Shown here: piece after piece, positions 1 through 6,836 of the stretch
Numbering within the stretch: position 1 is the stretch's first letter
How the letters are laid out: every line of letters starts with the position of its first letter
DNA from: UBA6912 sp041611095
GTDB taxonomy: Bacteria; Actinomycetota; Acidimicrobiia; Spongiisociales; UBA5794
Length of the DNA stretch: 24,245 bases
Assembly (NCBI GenBank): GCA_041611095.1
Contig: JBFINP010000045.1
Location: 1 to 24,245, forward strand
Direction: 5' to 3'
Program-made: the position numbers and the translations under genes
Notes under the pieces: generated by a model
Seen by the model: the letters and a program-made list of their open reading frames with translations, nothing else
What the model was told of the DNA's origin: nothing
Database searches by the model: none

Positions 1-1
1 G

Positions 2-1156
2 CTCGTCGTATCGGCGGTCTTCCTCCTGCTGACGGCCCTGATTCGCGCCGCGGGGGCCTCGATCGTTCAAACGGCACGAGCTGATGCGCTGCGCGACGCC
101 AGCGACGGCGACCTGAGGGCCGCGGTCGTCGCAACCCTCCTCCAGGATCACCCCCAGGTCCAGCCGGCGTTGGGAGCGTTGCACACCGCGCTCCTCGTAG
201 TCGCCGCTCTCCCCGCGACGTGGGCGTTGACCCGGCGCCTGGAGGGCATGTCATTGCTGTGGGCGCTCGTCGCCCTCGCCGTCGTCCTCATCGTCGTGGG
301 GGACCTGCTTCCGCGAGCGATTGGAAGCCGGCGCCCCAGGCAGCTGGCGTACCGCTTCGCCTGGCTGCTGCGACCCGCCGTGGAGCTCGGCGTTGCCGCC
401 TCCGACTTGATGCGTGACGACGTCGTCGAGGTCGAGGAGGGCGCCGAGGATCAGCTCGATGCCGCCGCCGAGCGGGAGCTCATCACGTCCGTCATCGAGT
501 TCGGTGACGTGATCGTCCGCGAGGTCATGGTTCCCCGGCCCGACATGGTGACGATCGACGGATCGGCGACCACGGACGCTGCGCTCGACCTCGTGATCGC
601 TGCCGGCAGGTCGCGCATACCCGTCCTCGGGTCTGGTATCGACGACGTCCTCGGCGTCCTGTACGCCCGAGATCTGCTGAAGCTCTTCGACGACCAGGCG
701 GCGCCGAAGCCGTGCCGGGAGCTCGTCCGCCGGCCGTACTTCGTCCCCGAGACGAAGCCCGTAGCCGCCCTGCTCCGCGAGATGCAGAGGAGCCAGGTCC
801 ACCTTGCGATCGTGGTTGACGAGTACGGCGGCACGGCGGGCCTGGTCACGATCGAGGACTTGCTGGAAGAGATCGTCGGCGAGATCGCCGACGAGTACGA
901 CGAGGAGGAGCCGCGGGTGGTGCAGCTCGAGGACGGCGACTACCTACTCGACGCCCGCGTCGGCATCGACGAAGTGGAACAACTCATCGGTCAGGAGCTA
1001 CCGGGGGAGGACTGGGACACGGTCGGCGGTTTGGTGCTGGGGCTGGCGGGCCGCCTCCCTCGCGAGGGCGAGTCGTTTGCTGTCGCCGAGCACGCGTTCG
1101 TTGCCGAGAAGGTACAGGGGCGGCGGATCGCCCGTGTGCGTCTCACGGTGCGTTGA
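2..1156 (+). CDS. CorC/HlyC-type CNNM-CBS membrane protein, 5' end outside window
   Basis: The frame is open from the first bases of the window, so the true start lies upstream; 384 codons are visible. The visible part begins inside the CNNM membrane domain. Hydrophobic segments lie near residues 1-20, 57-75 and 80-100, followed by GDLLPRAIGSRRP, which resembles the conserved end of that domain. A paired CBS module follows at about 173-290 (REVMVPRPDM, then VVDEYGGTAGLVTIEDLLEE). A CorC_HlyC C-terminal domain covers about 302-384 (DWDTVGGLVLGLAGRLP). The family comprises inner-membrane proteins linked to Mg2+/Co2+ export or divalent-ion homeostasis; the old haemolysin name is not a function. 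The stop is one base before the era start, so the two are probably co-transcribed, as in many bacteria. The family is clear; the transported ion is unknown. Confidence 0.9.
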   Translation, partial: LVVSAVFLLLTALIRAAGASIVQTARADALRDASDGDLRAAVVATLLQDHPQVQPALGALHTALLVVAALPATWALTRRLEGMSLLWALVALAVVLIVVGDLLPRAIGSRRPRQLAYRFAWLLRPAVELGVAASDLMRDDVVEVEEGAEDQLDAAAERELITSVIEFGDVIVREVMVPRPDMVTIDGSATTDAALDLVIAAGRSRIPVLGSGIDDVLGVLYARDLLKLFDDQAAPKPCRELVRRPYFVPETKPVAALLREMQRSQVHLAIVVDEYGGTAGLVTIEDLLEEIVGEIADEYDEEEPRVVQLEDGDYLLDARVGIDEVEQLIGQELPGEDWDTVGGLVLGLAGRLPREGESFAVAEHAFVAEKVQGRRIARVRLTVR

Positions 1157-1157
1157 G

Positions 1158-2036
1158 GTGCGGTCGGCATTCGTGGCGATCGTCGGCAGGCCCAACGTGG
1201 GCAAGTCAACGCTGGTCAACGCACTGGTCGGGCAGAAGGTGTCGATCGTATCGTCACGCCCCCAGACGACGCGCAATACGATTCGCGGCGTTGTCAACGT
1301 CGCCTCGCCGCCGGCGCAGCTCGTGCTCGTCGACACGCCCGGTCTCCATCGACCGAGAACGGCGCTCGGCGATCGGCTCAACCGGCTGGTGTACGGCTCA
1401 CTCGAAGATGCCGACGCCACCGTCTTCATGCTCGACGCTACCCAGCCCATCGGTCCGGGCGATAGGCGCATCGCCTCGCAACTCGCCGATTCCGGCCGCC
1501 CCATCGTCGTCGCCGTCAACAAAATGGATCTCGCAACGCATGAGCAGGTCGTCGCTCATCTCGCCGAAGCGGGGGAGTGGGACTTCGCCGCCTATGTACC
1601 CGTGTCGGCGGCGACGGAGGAAGGGCTCGACGCCCTCGTGGAGGAGCTGGTGGTGCGAGCGCCGGAAGGTCCGGCGTTCTTCCCCCCCGGCATGGCCACC
1701 GATCAGCCGGACGCCCTCCTCACCGCCGAGATCGTCCGTGAGCAATACCTGGAACGTCTCCGCGACGAGTTGCCGCACTCGCTCGCCGTCGTCGTCGATG
1801 AGCTCGAGACGCGACCCGGCGGAATGCTGTACGTGGCGGCCACGGTGTACGTAGAACGGCCCTCGCAGAAAGGGATCGTGATCGGGAAGGGAGGGAGCAC
1901 GCTGAAGTCGGTCGGCGTCGCCGCCCGTGCCCAGCTCGAGGCGCTGTTCGACAGCCCTGTGTATCTCGACCTTCGGGTGAAGGTCGAGCGTGATTGGCAA
2001 CGGCGAGAGGAGCTGCTCGATCGGCTCGGGTTCTGA
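1158..2036 (+). CDS. era: GTPase Era, ribosome assembly factor
   Basis: This 292-aa protein has the usual Era length. The GTPase domain shows G1 GRPNVGKS (residues 10-17), G3 DTPG (59-62) and G4 NKMD (121-124). The C-terminal KH RNA-binding domain carries GKGG (243-246), and the ending RDWQRREELLDRLGF is typical of Era. Era binds the 3' end of 16S rRNA and supports 30S subunit maturation. The GTG at 1158 is chosen because it gives the normal short N-terminus before the P-loop and lies one base after the upstream stop; the longer open frame upstream is antisense-free shadow inside corC. No strong Shine-Dalgarno is seen, which fits coupling to the upstream gene. About 4 kb separates it from recO. 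Confidence 0.95.
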   Translation: MRSAFVAIVGRPNVGKSTLVNALVGQKVSIVSSRPQTTRNTIRGVVNVASPPAQLVLVDTPGLHRPRTALGDRLNRLVYGSLEDADATVFMLDATQPIGPGDRRIASQLADSGRPIVVAVNKMDLATHEQVVAHLAEAGEWDFAAYVPVSAATEEGLDALVEELVVRAPEGPAFFPPGMATDQPDALLTAEIVREQYLERLRDELPHSLAVVVDELETRPGGMLYVAATVYVERPSQKGIVIGKGGSTLKSVGVAARAQLEALFDSPVYLDLRVKVERDWQRREELLDRLGF

Positions 2037-2072
2037 GGCGGGCGACCCATTCGAGGTTTTCCTCCTCGGTGC

Positions 2073-2103
2073 GTGTAAGAACCGATGTGGTGGTGTGTCT
2101 CAT
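2073..2103 (+). promoter_or_regulatory. Promoter-like element, copy 1 (GTGTAAG-N17-GTCTCAT)
   Basis: GTGTAAG (2073-2079) is followed 17 bases later by GTCTCAT (2097-2103). The same two words with the same spacing occur at 2695-2725, before the sigma-fusion gene. Similarity extends outside the core: CATTCGAGG about 25 bases upstream in both, and GTGTA followed by GC downstream. The layout resembles an ECF-type -35/-10 pair. A start near 2110 would yield a transcript ending at the terminator at 2202-2234. The repeat is seen directly; promoter function is inferred. Confidence 0.5.
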
Positions 2104-2109
2104 CTGTGT

Positions 2110-2234
2110 AGGCGGCGAGGAATGCAACCCTCCCTCCTCATGACAACCGAGCACAAGGCAATGGGACTCCTCCCTTCTCTCTCTCCTCCATTGCCGAAGT
2201 CCAGGGCCCCGGCTTCCGGGGCCCTGTTCTTTTT
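2110..2234 (+). ncRNA. Candidate small regulatory RNA with CU-rich single-stranded tracts
   Basis: About 125 bases lie between promoter-like copy 1 and a strong intrinsic terminator, with no convincing reading frame. Inside are an exposed CU tract (2128-2139, CCCTCCCTCCTC) and a hairpin with a perfect 8-bp stem (GGCAATGG 2157-2164, CCATTGCC 2188-2195). The hairpin's 23-base loop is almost all C and T. CU-rich loops that pair with purine-rich ribosome-binding sites are known in bacterial sRNAs, for example the actinobacterial 6C family, but this is not a recognised member. It could instead be only the 3' UTR and terminator of era. No RNase P, tmRNA or SRP signature was seen. Confidence 0.4.
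2202..2234 (+). terminator. Strong Rho-independent terminator
   Basis: A perfect 11-bp GC-rich stem (CAGGGCCCCGG 2202-2212, CCGGGGCCCTG 2216-2226) closes a CTT loop and is followed at once by TTCTTTTT (2227-2234). It ends era transcription and any small RNA starting near 2110. It is the most canonical terminator in the window. Confidence 0.92.
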
Positions 2235-2694
2235 GTGCGATGCGGTCGGGCCGCCGGCTCTATCGATCCAACCTCACGGTCCAACGCTCGGTAACCAGTC
2301 TGCTCACTGAGTGGCCCCTCCGAACCCCGGCAGGACGATGAGTACGCAAATACGGACACCGGCCCGCTCCTTCTTGACCGACGGTGAGCGACACACACGA
2401 CGCGCGGTCCGGCCGTGACGACATCGCATTTGCCCCGCGGCTCTCCCTCCGCGCTCTCGTGGACGACACGGCGAGGATTCGACCCCCATGACCAGGGCAG
2501 CTCGGCCGCCAGGCCGGTCCGGTGCGCGGTGAAGCGCAGGGTTGCCACCGTCGCCGGTCACTCGACCCCGGAAAGCGTTGAGGATCATGCTTCGTGGCCG
2601 GTCATGCCAACCCCACGCATTGCTGGGTCCGATCGAGCCCTGTCGTAGTGCTTCTGGGTCGACCGGACCATTCGAGGGAAGACCGACCGAAACC
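2235..2694 (+). other. Intergenic stretch with no recognisable gene
   Basis: This stretch lies between the terminator and promoter-like copy 2. Open frames on both strands are short, mutually overlapping, rich in Arg/Pro/Ser/Gly, and show no domain, signal peptide or convincing start. No tRNA, IS end or array was seen. CATTCGAGG at 2669-2677 is the upstream part of repeated element copy 2. The stretch may be decayed coding sequence or a regulatory spacer. Confidence 0.5.
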
Positions 2695-2725
2695 GTGTAA
2701 GGACTCGCGGGGTGGGGTGTCTCAT
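2695..2725 (+). promoter_or_regulatory. Promoter-like element, copy 2, upstream of the sigma-fusion gene
   Basis: GTGTAAG (2695-2701) and GTCTCAT (2719-2725) are again 17 bases apart, matching copy 1 at 2073-2103. The nearest downstream plus-strand gene is the transmembrane sigma factor at 3042. The inferred start near 2732 gives a leader of about 310 bases. Sigma genes often drive themselves, so autoregulation is the simplest reading, but it is inferred. Confidence 0.5.
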
Positions 2726-2731
2726 AGGTGT

Positions 2732-3041
2732 ACGCACCGAATGGGACATAACCAGGAAGGCGGGACCGAGATCTCCAGGGTTCCCCACCCAAGGACAAGG
2801 TCGCAGCAGGGGGGAAACACTCTCTCCCCGGTGGGGGGGCTGCGTACTAGGCGGGAGGCCGTTGAAGCCACGGCCTCCCGCCAACGCGTTCGCATCTCCC
2901 AGCTTCATCCCTTCCGTTTTTCGCTCGGAGAAGGCCCGAAGGGTGGTACGTCGATGCGAAATAGGCCGTTCGCCCCCGTGTGCTCTTGGGCCTGTGCGGA
3001 GTACTCTTGGAACCGGCCAGTGAAGTGAGTTGGCGGTAGGC
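2732..3041 (+). other. Long, potentially structured 5' leader of the sigma-fusion gene
   Basis: No gene is recognised. A perfect 13-bp inverted repeat (2850-2862 with 2870-2882, 7-base loop, arm GGCGGGAGGCCGT) has no T-run directly after it, so it is not a standard terminator; a TTTTT run occurs 34 bases later (2917-2921). Just upstream, CGCAGC (2802-2807) can pair with GCTGCG (2839-2844). CCCCACC (2783-2789) can pair with GGTGGGG (2830-2836). These two pairings cross, so they would form a pseudoknot or exclude each other. That is the kind of layout seen in regulatory leaders, but it matches no riboswitch class I know. Confidence 0.35.
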
Positions 3042-5726
3042 ATGGCAGCTCCTCTCCCCGATACTGATGGTGATCTCGTCCTCTTGGCCCTCGAGGGCCG
3101 CCAGGATGCGTTCAGCGCGCTCTACGAACGGTATTTCCCCGCCGTGTTCGACTTCCTCACACGGCTGTTGCGCAATCGCGAGGAAGCAGCCGACGTTGCC
3201 CAGGACACCTTCATCAAGGCCCTCGAGCAGCTGGGTTCGCTGAAGAACCCCGAGCGCTTCAAGAGCTGGCTCTTCACCATCGCCCACCGCAGGGGTCTCA
3301 ACCGGATTCGCAGTTCGAAGCGGACGACGGCCGTCGGGGCGGTCGACGACGACGAGCGTGCGACGATGGCGGTGGCCGATGCGGATCCGGCAGCCGACCC
3401 CGAGCAGATGGCCGCCATCCAGCAGGCGGCCGACATCGTTTGGGAAGCTGCGGCGCTCCTCGACCCCCGAACCTATACGGTCATGGACCTCCACGTTCGC
3501 CAGGGCCTCGACTCGGCCGAGATCGCCGAGGTCATGGGGGTGACCAAAGGCAACGCCTACACGATGGTGAGCAGGATGAAGCAGAGCTTCTCCAACACCC
3601 TCGCCACGTATCTCTTGGTCCGAAAGGGTCGCCAGGATTGCGACGATCTGGCGGGGATCGTCGAGCCCGACGTCACGAAGATGACGCCGGAGCTGCGGCG
3701 CAAGGCCGACCGCCACGTTGCCAAGTGCAGCGTGTGCAGCGAGAACAAGGCCATTTACATCGAGCCGGTCAAGCTCTTTGCGGCCCTCATGCTGGTTCCC
3801 GTGCCGGCCGGCCTGAAAGCGTCGATCTGGGGCGCCATTACCGCAGCGGGTGCCGCCGGAGCGGGCACTGCAACGGCTGCGACTTCGTCGTCAGAGGCCA
3901 CCGAGTCTTCCTCGACCGGCAGCAGCGTTGCCGGCATCTCCCCGACGACCCTCATCGCCGCCGCCGCCATCGTCGCGCTGCTCCTCGCCGCCTTCATCGG
4001 CGCCAATGTCTTTGGTAACGGCCCCGAGGCGAAGGACATCGTGGCGGCGCCCGAGCTCATCGACGGCATCGTCGAGGACGCCGAGCTCACGTCGCAGGAT
4101 CAACCCGTTGCGCTCGGATCGCCCGCCACGTCCTCCGGGGGCACCACCGGTGCAACCTCAACTACGTCCGCCGACACGTCGACGCCGGGCACATCGACGA
4201 CGGTCGTCGACCTCGACGAGCTTCCGCCGCCTGGCGACGCCTCTTCGGCCGCTCTGGTCGTGGTCAACGACACGGTCAGCGGTGATGAGGACACGACGTT
4301 CACCGTCGACGTTGCCGCAAATGACGCGGGGCCGATCGACCGAGACAGCTTGGCCATCGTGGCCAGCCCGTCGAATGGGTCGGCTCGGACCTCGAACGGC
4401 GTCATCGCCTACACCCCGCGTCCAGACTTTGCGGGTTCCGATCAGCTCACCTACTCCATCGCCGACACCACCGGTCGCACCGAGCGCGGTGTCGTGACCG
4501 TCACGGTCCGGCAGGTGAACGACGAGCCTGTCGTGCCCGGCCCTGGCGTGTTGTCGCTCGACGAGGACGCGTCGGTGACCTTCAAACCCTTGCAAGGAGC
4601 CGTCGACATCGAGGGCGACACCCTGACAGTCGCCGGCTATGACACCGTAAGCACGGCTGGGGGCACCGTCAGCGCAGGCGGCACCAGGTACACGCCCCCG
4701 AGCGACTTCTCCGGCGCCGACAGCTTCAGCTACACCGTCTCCGACGGCCAGGCTCGAGTCGACGTGACCGTTGCGGTCACCGTGGCTCCGCTGCCGGATC
4801 CACCGACCGGCCCGAGCGGGGGTGTCACCGTCACCGTGACCGAGGACGCCGGAGGGTCGTTCGACGTGCTCGCCGGGTGGACGGATCCAGATGGCGATCC
4901 GTTGACCGTGATCCCGGGCACGTTCACGACGACAAAGGGCGGCAAGGTGGTGATCGCCGCCGACGGGACGGCCACCTACACGCCACCCGAGGACTTCAGC
5001 GGCACCGACTCGTTCAGCTACACGGTCACGGACGGCGAGAACTCGACGACGGCGACTGCAACGATCACGGTGACCGGCACGAACGATGCTCCCTCCGTCC
5101 AGGGTGCAACTCTCGTGCTCGACGCCAACGCAGCGCCTGGAACCGTTGTGGGCACGGTCGTGGCCACCGACCCCGATGCGGGGGATACGCTCACCTTCGC
5201 CATAACGGCGGGGAACACGGGTGGTCAGCTGAGGATCAACTCGGCCGGCAGCATCAGCCTCAACGCGCTCACGAACGCGTCGGCGTTCCCGCTCACACTG
5301 ACCGTCGAGGTGACCGACGCCGGAGGCCTCAGCGACACGGCCACCGTGCGGGTCGAGCTCGTCGATTCGGCAGGCCCCTCTGTCACGAACTTCGCCGCAT
5401 CGCCAACGACCATTCGCAGCTACGCAGCCCCGGGCGTTGCGTGCCCTACGGGCAACTCCAACTCGACGATCTCGGCAAAGGTCACGGACCCGGTGGGCGT
5501 CGCATCGGTGTCGTTCTCGTACCAGGGGACGGTCGCCGGGCTGCCCTTCAACGGGACGATCCCGACGACGTACTCAGGGACCACGGCGACCGGCAACTTC
5601 GCCGTGGTCATCGGTGGCCTTCCATTCAGTCAGGCCAACTTCAACATGACGGTGACGGCCACGGACAACGAGGGCAACACGACGGTGGTCGGCGGAGTCA
5701 CGGTCACCGTTCTGCCCTGTACCTAG
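3042..5726 (+). CDS. Transmembrane ECF sigma factor fused to a zinc anti-sigma-like module and extracellular cadherin-like repeats
   Basis: This 894-aa protein has a remarkable domain order. Residues 23-92 are sigma region 2 (ALYERYFPAVFDFLTRLL, then EEAADVAQDTFIKAL and FKSWLFTIAHRRGLNRIR). Residues about 134-186 are sigma region 4 (DSAEIAEVMGVTKGNAYTMVSRMK). C200 and then H225-x3-C229-x2-C232 resemble the zinc-binding anti-sigma motif HxxxCxxC. A single hydrophobic helix spans about 302-323. A Ser/Thr-rich linker (335-400) leads to three 'tandem-95'/VCBS-like repeats (about 407-498, 500-590 and 592-684), a cadherin-like domain (686-776) and a C-terminal Ig-like domain with a likely disulfide pair (CPTG and the final PCT). 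The predicted topology is sigma inside, repeats outside. ATG 3042 is preferred; a TTG at 3030 adds four residues. How the sigma part would reach promoters (proteolysis or membrane-bound action) is unknown. Domain calls are firm; the sensing role is inferred. Confidence 0.85.
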   Translation: MAAPLPDTDGDLVLLALEGRQDAFSALYERYFPAVFDFLTRLLRNREEAADVAQDTFIKALEQLGSLKNPERFKSWLFTIAHRRGLNRIRSSKRTTAVGAVDDDERATMAVADADPAADPEQMAAIQQAADIVWEAAALLDPRTYTVMDLHVRQGLDSAEIAEVMGVTKGNAYTMVSRMKQSFSNTLATYLLVRKGRQDCDDLAGIVEPDVTKMTPELRRKADRHVAKCSVCSENKAIYIEPVKLFAALMLVPVPAGLKASIWGAITAAGAAGAGTATAATSSSEATESSSTGSSVAGISPTTLIAAAAIVALLLAAFIGANVFGNGPEAKDIVAAPELIDGIVEDAELTSQDQPVALGSPATSSGGTTGATSTTSADTSTPGTSTTVVDLDELPPPGDASSAALVVVNDTVSGDEDTTFTVDVAANDAGPIDRDSLAIVASPSNGSARTSNGVIAYTPRPDFAGSDQLTYSIADTTGRTERGVVTVTVRQVNDEPVVPGPGVLSLDEDASVTFKPLQGAVDIEGDTLTVAGYDTVSTAGGTVSAGGTRYTPPSDFSGADSFSYTVSDGQARVDVTVAVTVAPLPDPPTGPSGGVTVTVTEDAGGSFDVLAGWTDPDGDPLTVIPGTFTTTKGGKVVIAADGTATYTPPEDFSGTDSFSYTVTDGENSTTATATITVTGTNDAPSVQGATLVLDANAAPGTVVGTVVATDPDAGDTLTFAITAGNTGGQLRINSAGSISLNALTNASAFPLTLTVEVTDAGGLSDTATVRVELVDSAGPSVTNFAASPTTIRSYAAPGVACPTGNSNSTISAKVTDPVGVASVSFSYQGTVAGLPFNGTIPTTYSGTTATGNFAVVIGGLPFSQANFNMTVTATDNEGNTTVVGGVTVTVLPCT

Positions 5727-5739
5727 ACGAGACCTCTGG

Positions 5740-6018
5740 TCAGGACCGAGTGTCGATCTGGGAAGCGAGGTCCGTGTCGCGAGCTGTGAGGGCGTCCGCT
5801 TCATGGGTTGTCAACGCCAAGCTCACCTTGTTCCAGCGGATGTCGATGTCGGGGTGATGGTTCGCCACTTCGGCCGCCAGCGCCACTCGGGTGACGAAGC
5901 CCATCGCATCGACGAAGTCCTTGAAGGCGAAGGTGCGCCGCAGCGTCTCCCCGTCGAGTGACCAACCGGGATGGGCGTCCAGGAAGCTCCGGCGTGCGGC
6001 GGGGTCGAGCTTGTCCAT
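5740..6018 (-). CDS. Pterin-4a-carbinolamine dehydratase
   Basis: This 92-aa protein has the usual length for this single-domain family. It holds the active-site signature around NHHPDIDIRWNKV (residues about 53-65) and the later TTHEADALTARD. The enzyme dehydrates 4a-hydroxytetrahydropterin, recycling the cofactor of aromatic amino-acid hydroxylases; some bacterial members have other or unknown pterin roles. The ATG at 6018 is chosen because GGAGGAG lies a few bases before it; the longer frame upstream would cross the recO promoter region. The gene converges on the sigma-fusion gene with 13 bases between stops and is divergent from recO. No hydroxylase gene is in the window. Confidence 0.9.
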   Translation of the reverse strand: MDKLDPAARRSFLDAHPGWSLDGETLRRTFAFKDFVDAMGFVTRVALAAEVANHHPDIDIRWNKVSLALTTHEADALTARDTDLASQIDTRS

Positions 6019-6050
6019 GGTGGGCTCCTCCATTTGCGGGCGGCGTCGCC

Positions 6051-6086
6051 AGGGTACGCGGTAACGGCGCCCGACGCCGTTACGCT
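6051..6086. promoter_or_regulatory. Divergent promoter region with a 9-bp dyad between pterin dehydratase and recO
   Basis: GTAACGGCG (6061-6069) and CGCCGTTAC (6075-6083) form a perfect inverted repeat around 5 bases. It overlaps a plus-strand -10-like TACGCT (6081-6086, facing recO) and abuts a minus-strand TACCCT (6056-6051, facing the dehydratase). The position suits a shared operator, or a hairpin at the start of the recO transcript. No -35 box is convincing on either strand. Confidence 0.4.
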
Positions 6087-6116
6087 GGGCGGCAGCGGCC
6101 AAGGCATCTCGGACTA

Positions 6117-6836
6117 ATGGCGATTCGAAACGACCAAGGCATCGTGCTGCGGAGCTTTCCTTTCGGCGACGCCGATCGCGTCGTCGTCCTGCTCAGCCCC
6201 AACTCGGGGAAGCTGCGGGCCGTGGCCAAAGGGGTACGGAAGACGAAGAGCCGGTTCGGTGGCCGTCTCGAGCCTTTCTCGCACGTGGATCTGGTGGTGT
6301 ACGAAGGGCGGAATCTCGACACGATCACGTCGGTGGCGATGATCGAGCCGTTTCACAGCCTGCGCTCCGACCTCGATCGCGTCGTCATGGCCGGCACGAT
6401 GGTCGAGGTTGCCGACATCGTTGCGCAGGAGGGAGAGAGTTCGATGCGGCTCTTCCTCCTGCTCCAGCGAGGCCTGCGGGCGCTCGACGGCGGGACGGCC
6501 AACACCGACCTGGCAACGGCGTTCCTGCTCAAAGCCGCCGATGTCGTCGGCGTTGCTCCTGCGCTGCGCAACTGTGCCGGCTGCGGGCGCCCCGACGACC
6601 TGTCGCGTTTCAGTTTCTCCGCAGGGGGTGCGCTGTGCGAGCGGTGCCGGACATCTGGGGCGTATGCGCTGCGCGCAGGGTTGACCGGCTACCTCGCCGA
6701 CCTGGCTGGCGCCGACCTCGCCGAGCTGCCGCCGCCCAACCCCGAATTCAGTCCCGAGGCCATGGGTGTTGCTCGCCGCTTCATGGAATTCCATCTCGAG
6801 CGCCGGCTCGTGTCGCTCACGATGCTCGATGCGTGA
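6117..6836 (+). CDS. recO: DNA repair protein RecO
   Basis: This 239-aa protein has the usual RecO length. The N-terminal OB-fold opens with the typical GIVLRSFPFGDADRVVVLLS and continues with AVAKGVRKTKSRFGGRLEPF. A four-cysteine zinc site follows at C153, C156, C174 and C177 (CAGC then CERC). RecO anneals SSB-coated single strands and, with RecR, loads RecA in gap repair. ATG 6117 is chosen because it starts the conserved OB-fold; no Shine-Dalgarno is evident. The end overlaps uppS by 8 bases, so the two are probably co-translated. The usual neighbour era is about 4 kb away. Confidence 0.95.
   Translation: MAIRNDQGIVLRSFPFGDADRVVVLLSPNSGKLRAVAKGVRKTKSRFGGRLEPFSHVDLVVYEGRNLDTITSVAMIEPFHSLRSDLDRVVMAGTMVEVADIVAQEGESSMRLFLLLQRGLRALDGGTANTDLATAFLLKAADVVGVAPALRNCAGCGRPDDLSRFSFSAGGALCERCRTSGAYALRAGLTGYLADLAGADLAELPPPNPEFSPEAMGVARRFMEFHLERRLVSLTMLDA

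Noticed and set aside
2470..2500. A T-arm-like GGTCGAATCC on the minus strand suggesting a tRNA
   Set aside because: The loop is one base short and no acceptor, D or anticodon arm can be built around it.
2732..2885. Known riboswitch, tmRNA or RNase P RNA in the sigma-gene leader
   Set aside because: None of the conserved core sequences I know for cobalamin, c-di-GMP, c-di-AMP, glycine, tmRNA or RNase P classes is present.
2138..3043. Several overlapping 70-160-codon frames on both strands in the era-to-sigma gap
   Set aside because: They overlap one another, have no recognisable domain, contain proline/arginine-rich low-quality sequence, and cross the terminator and repeated element.
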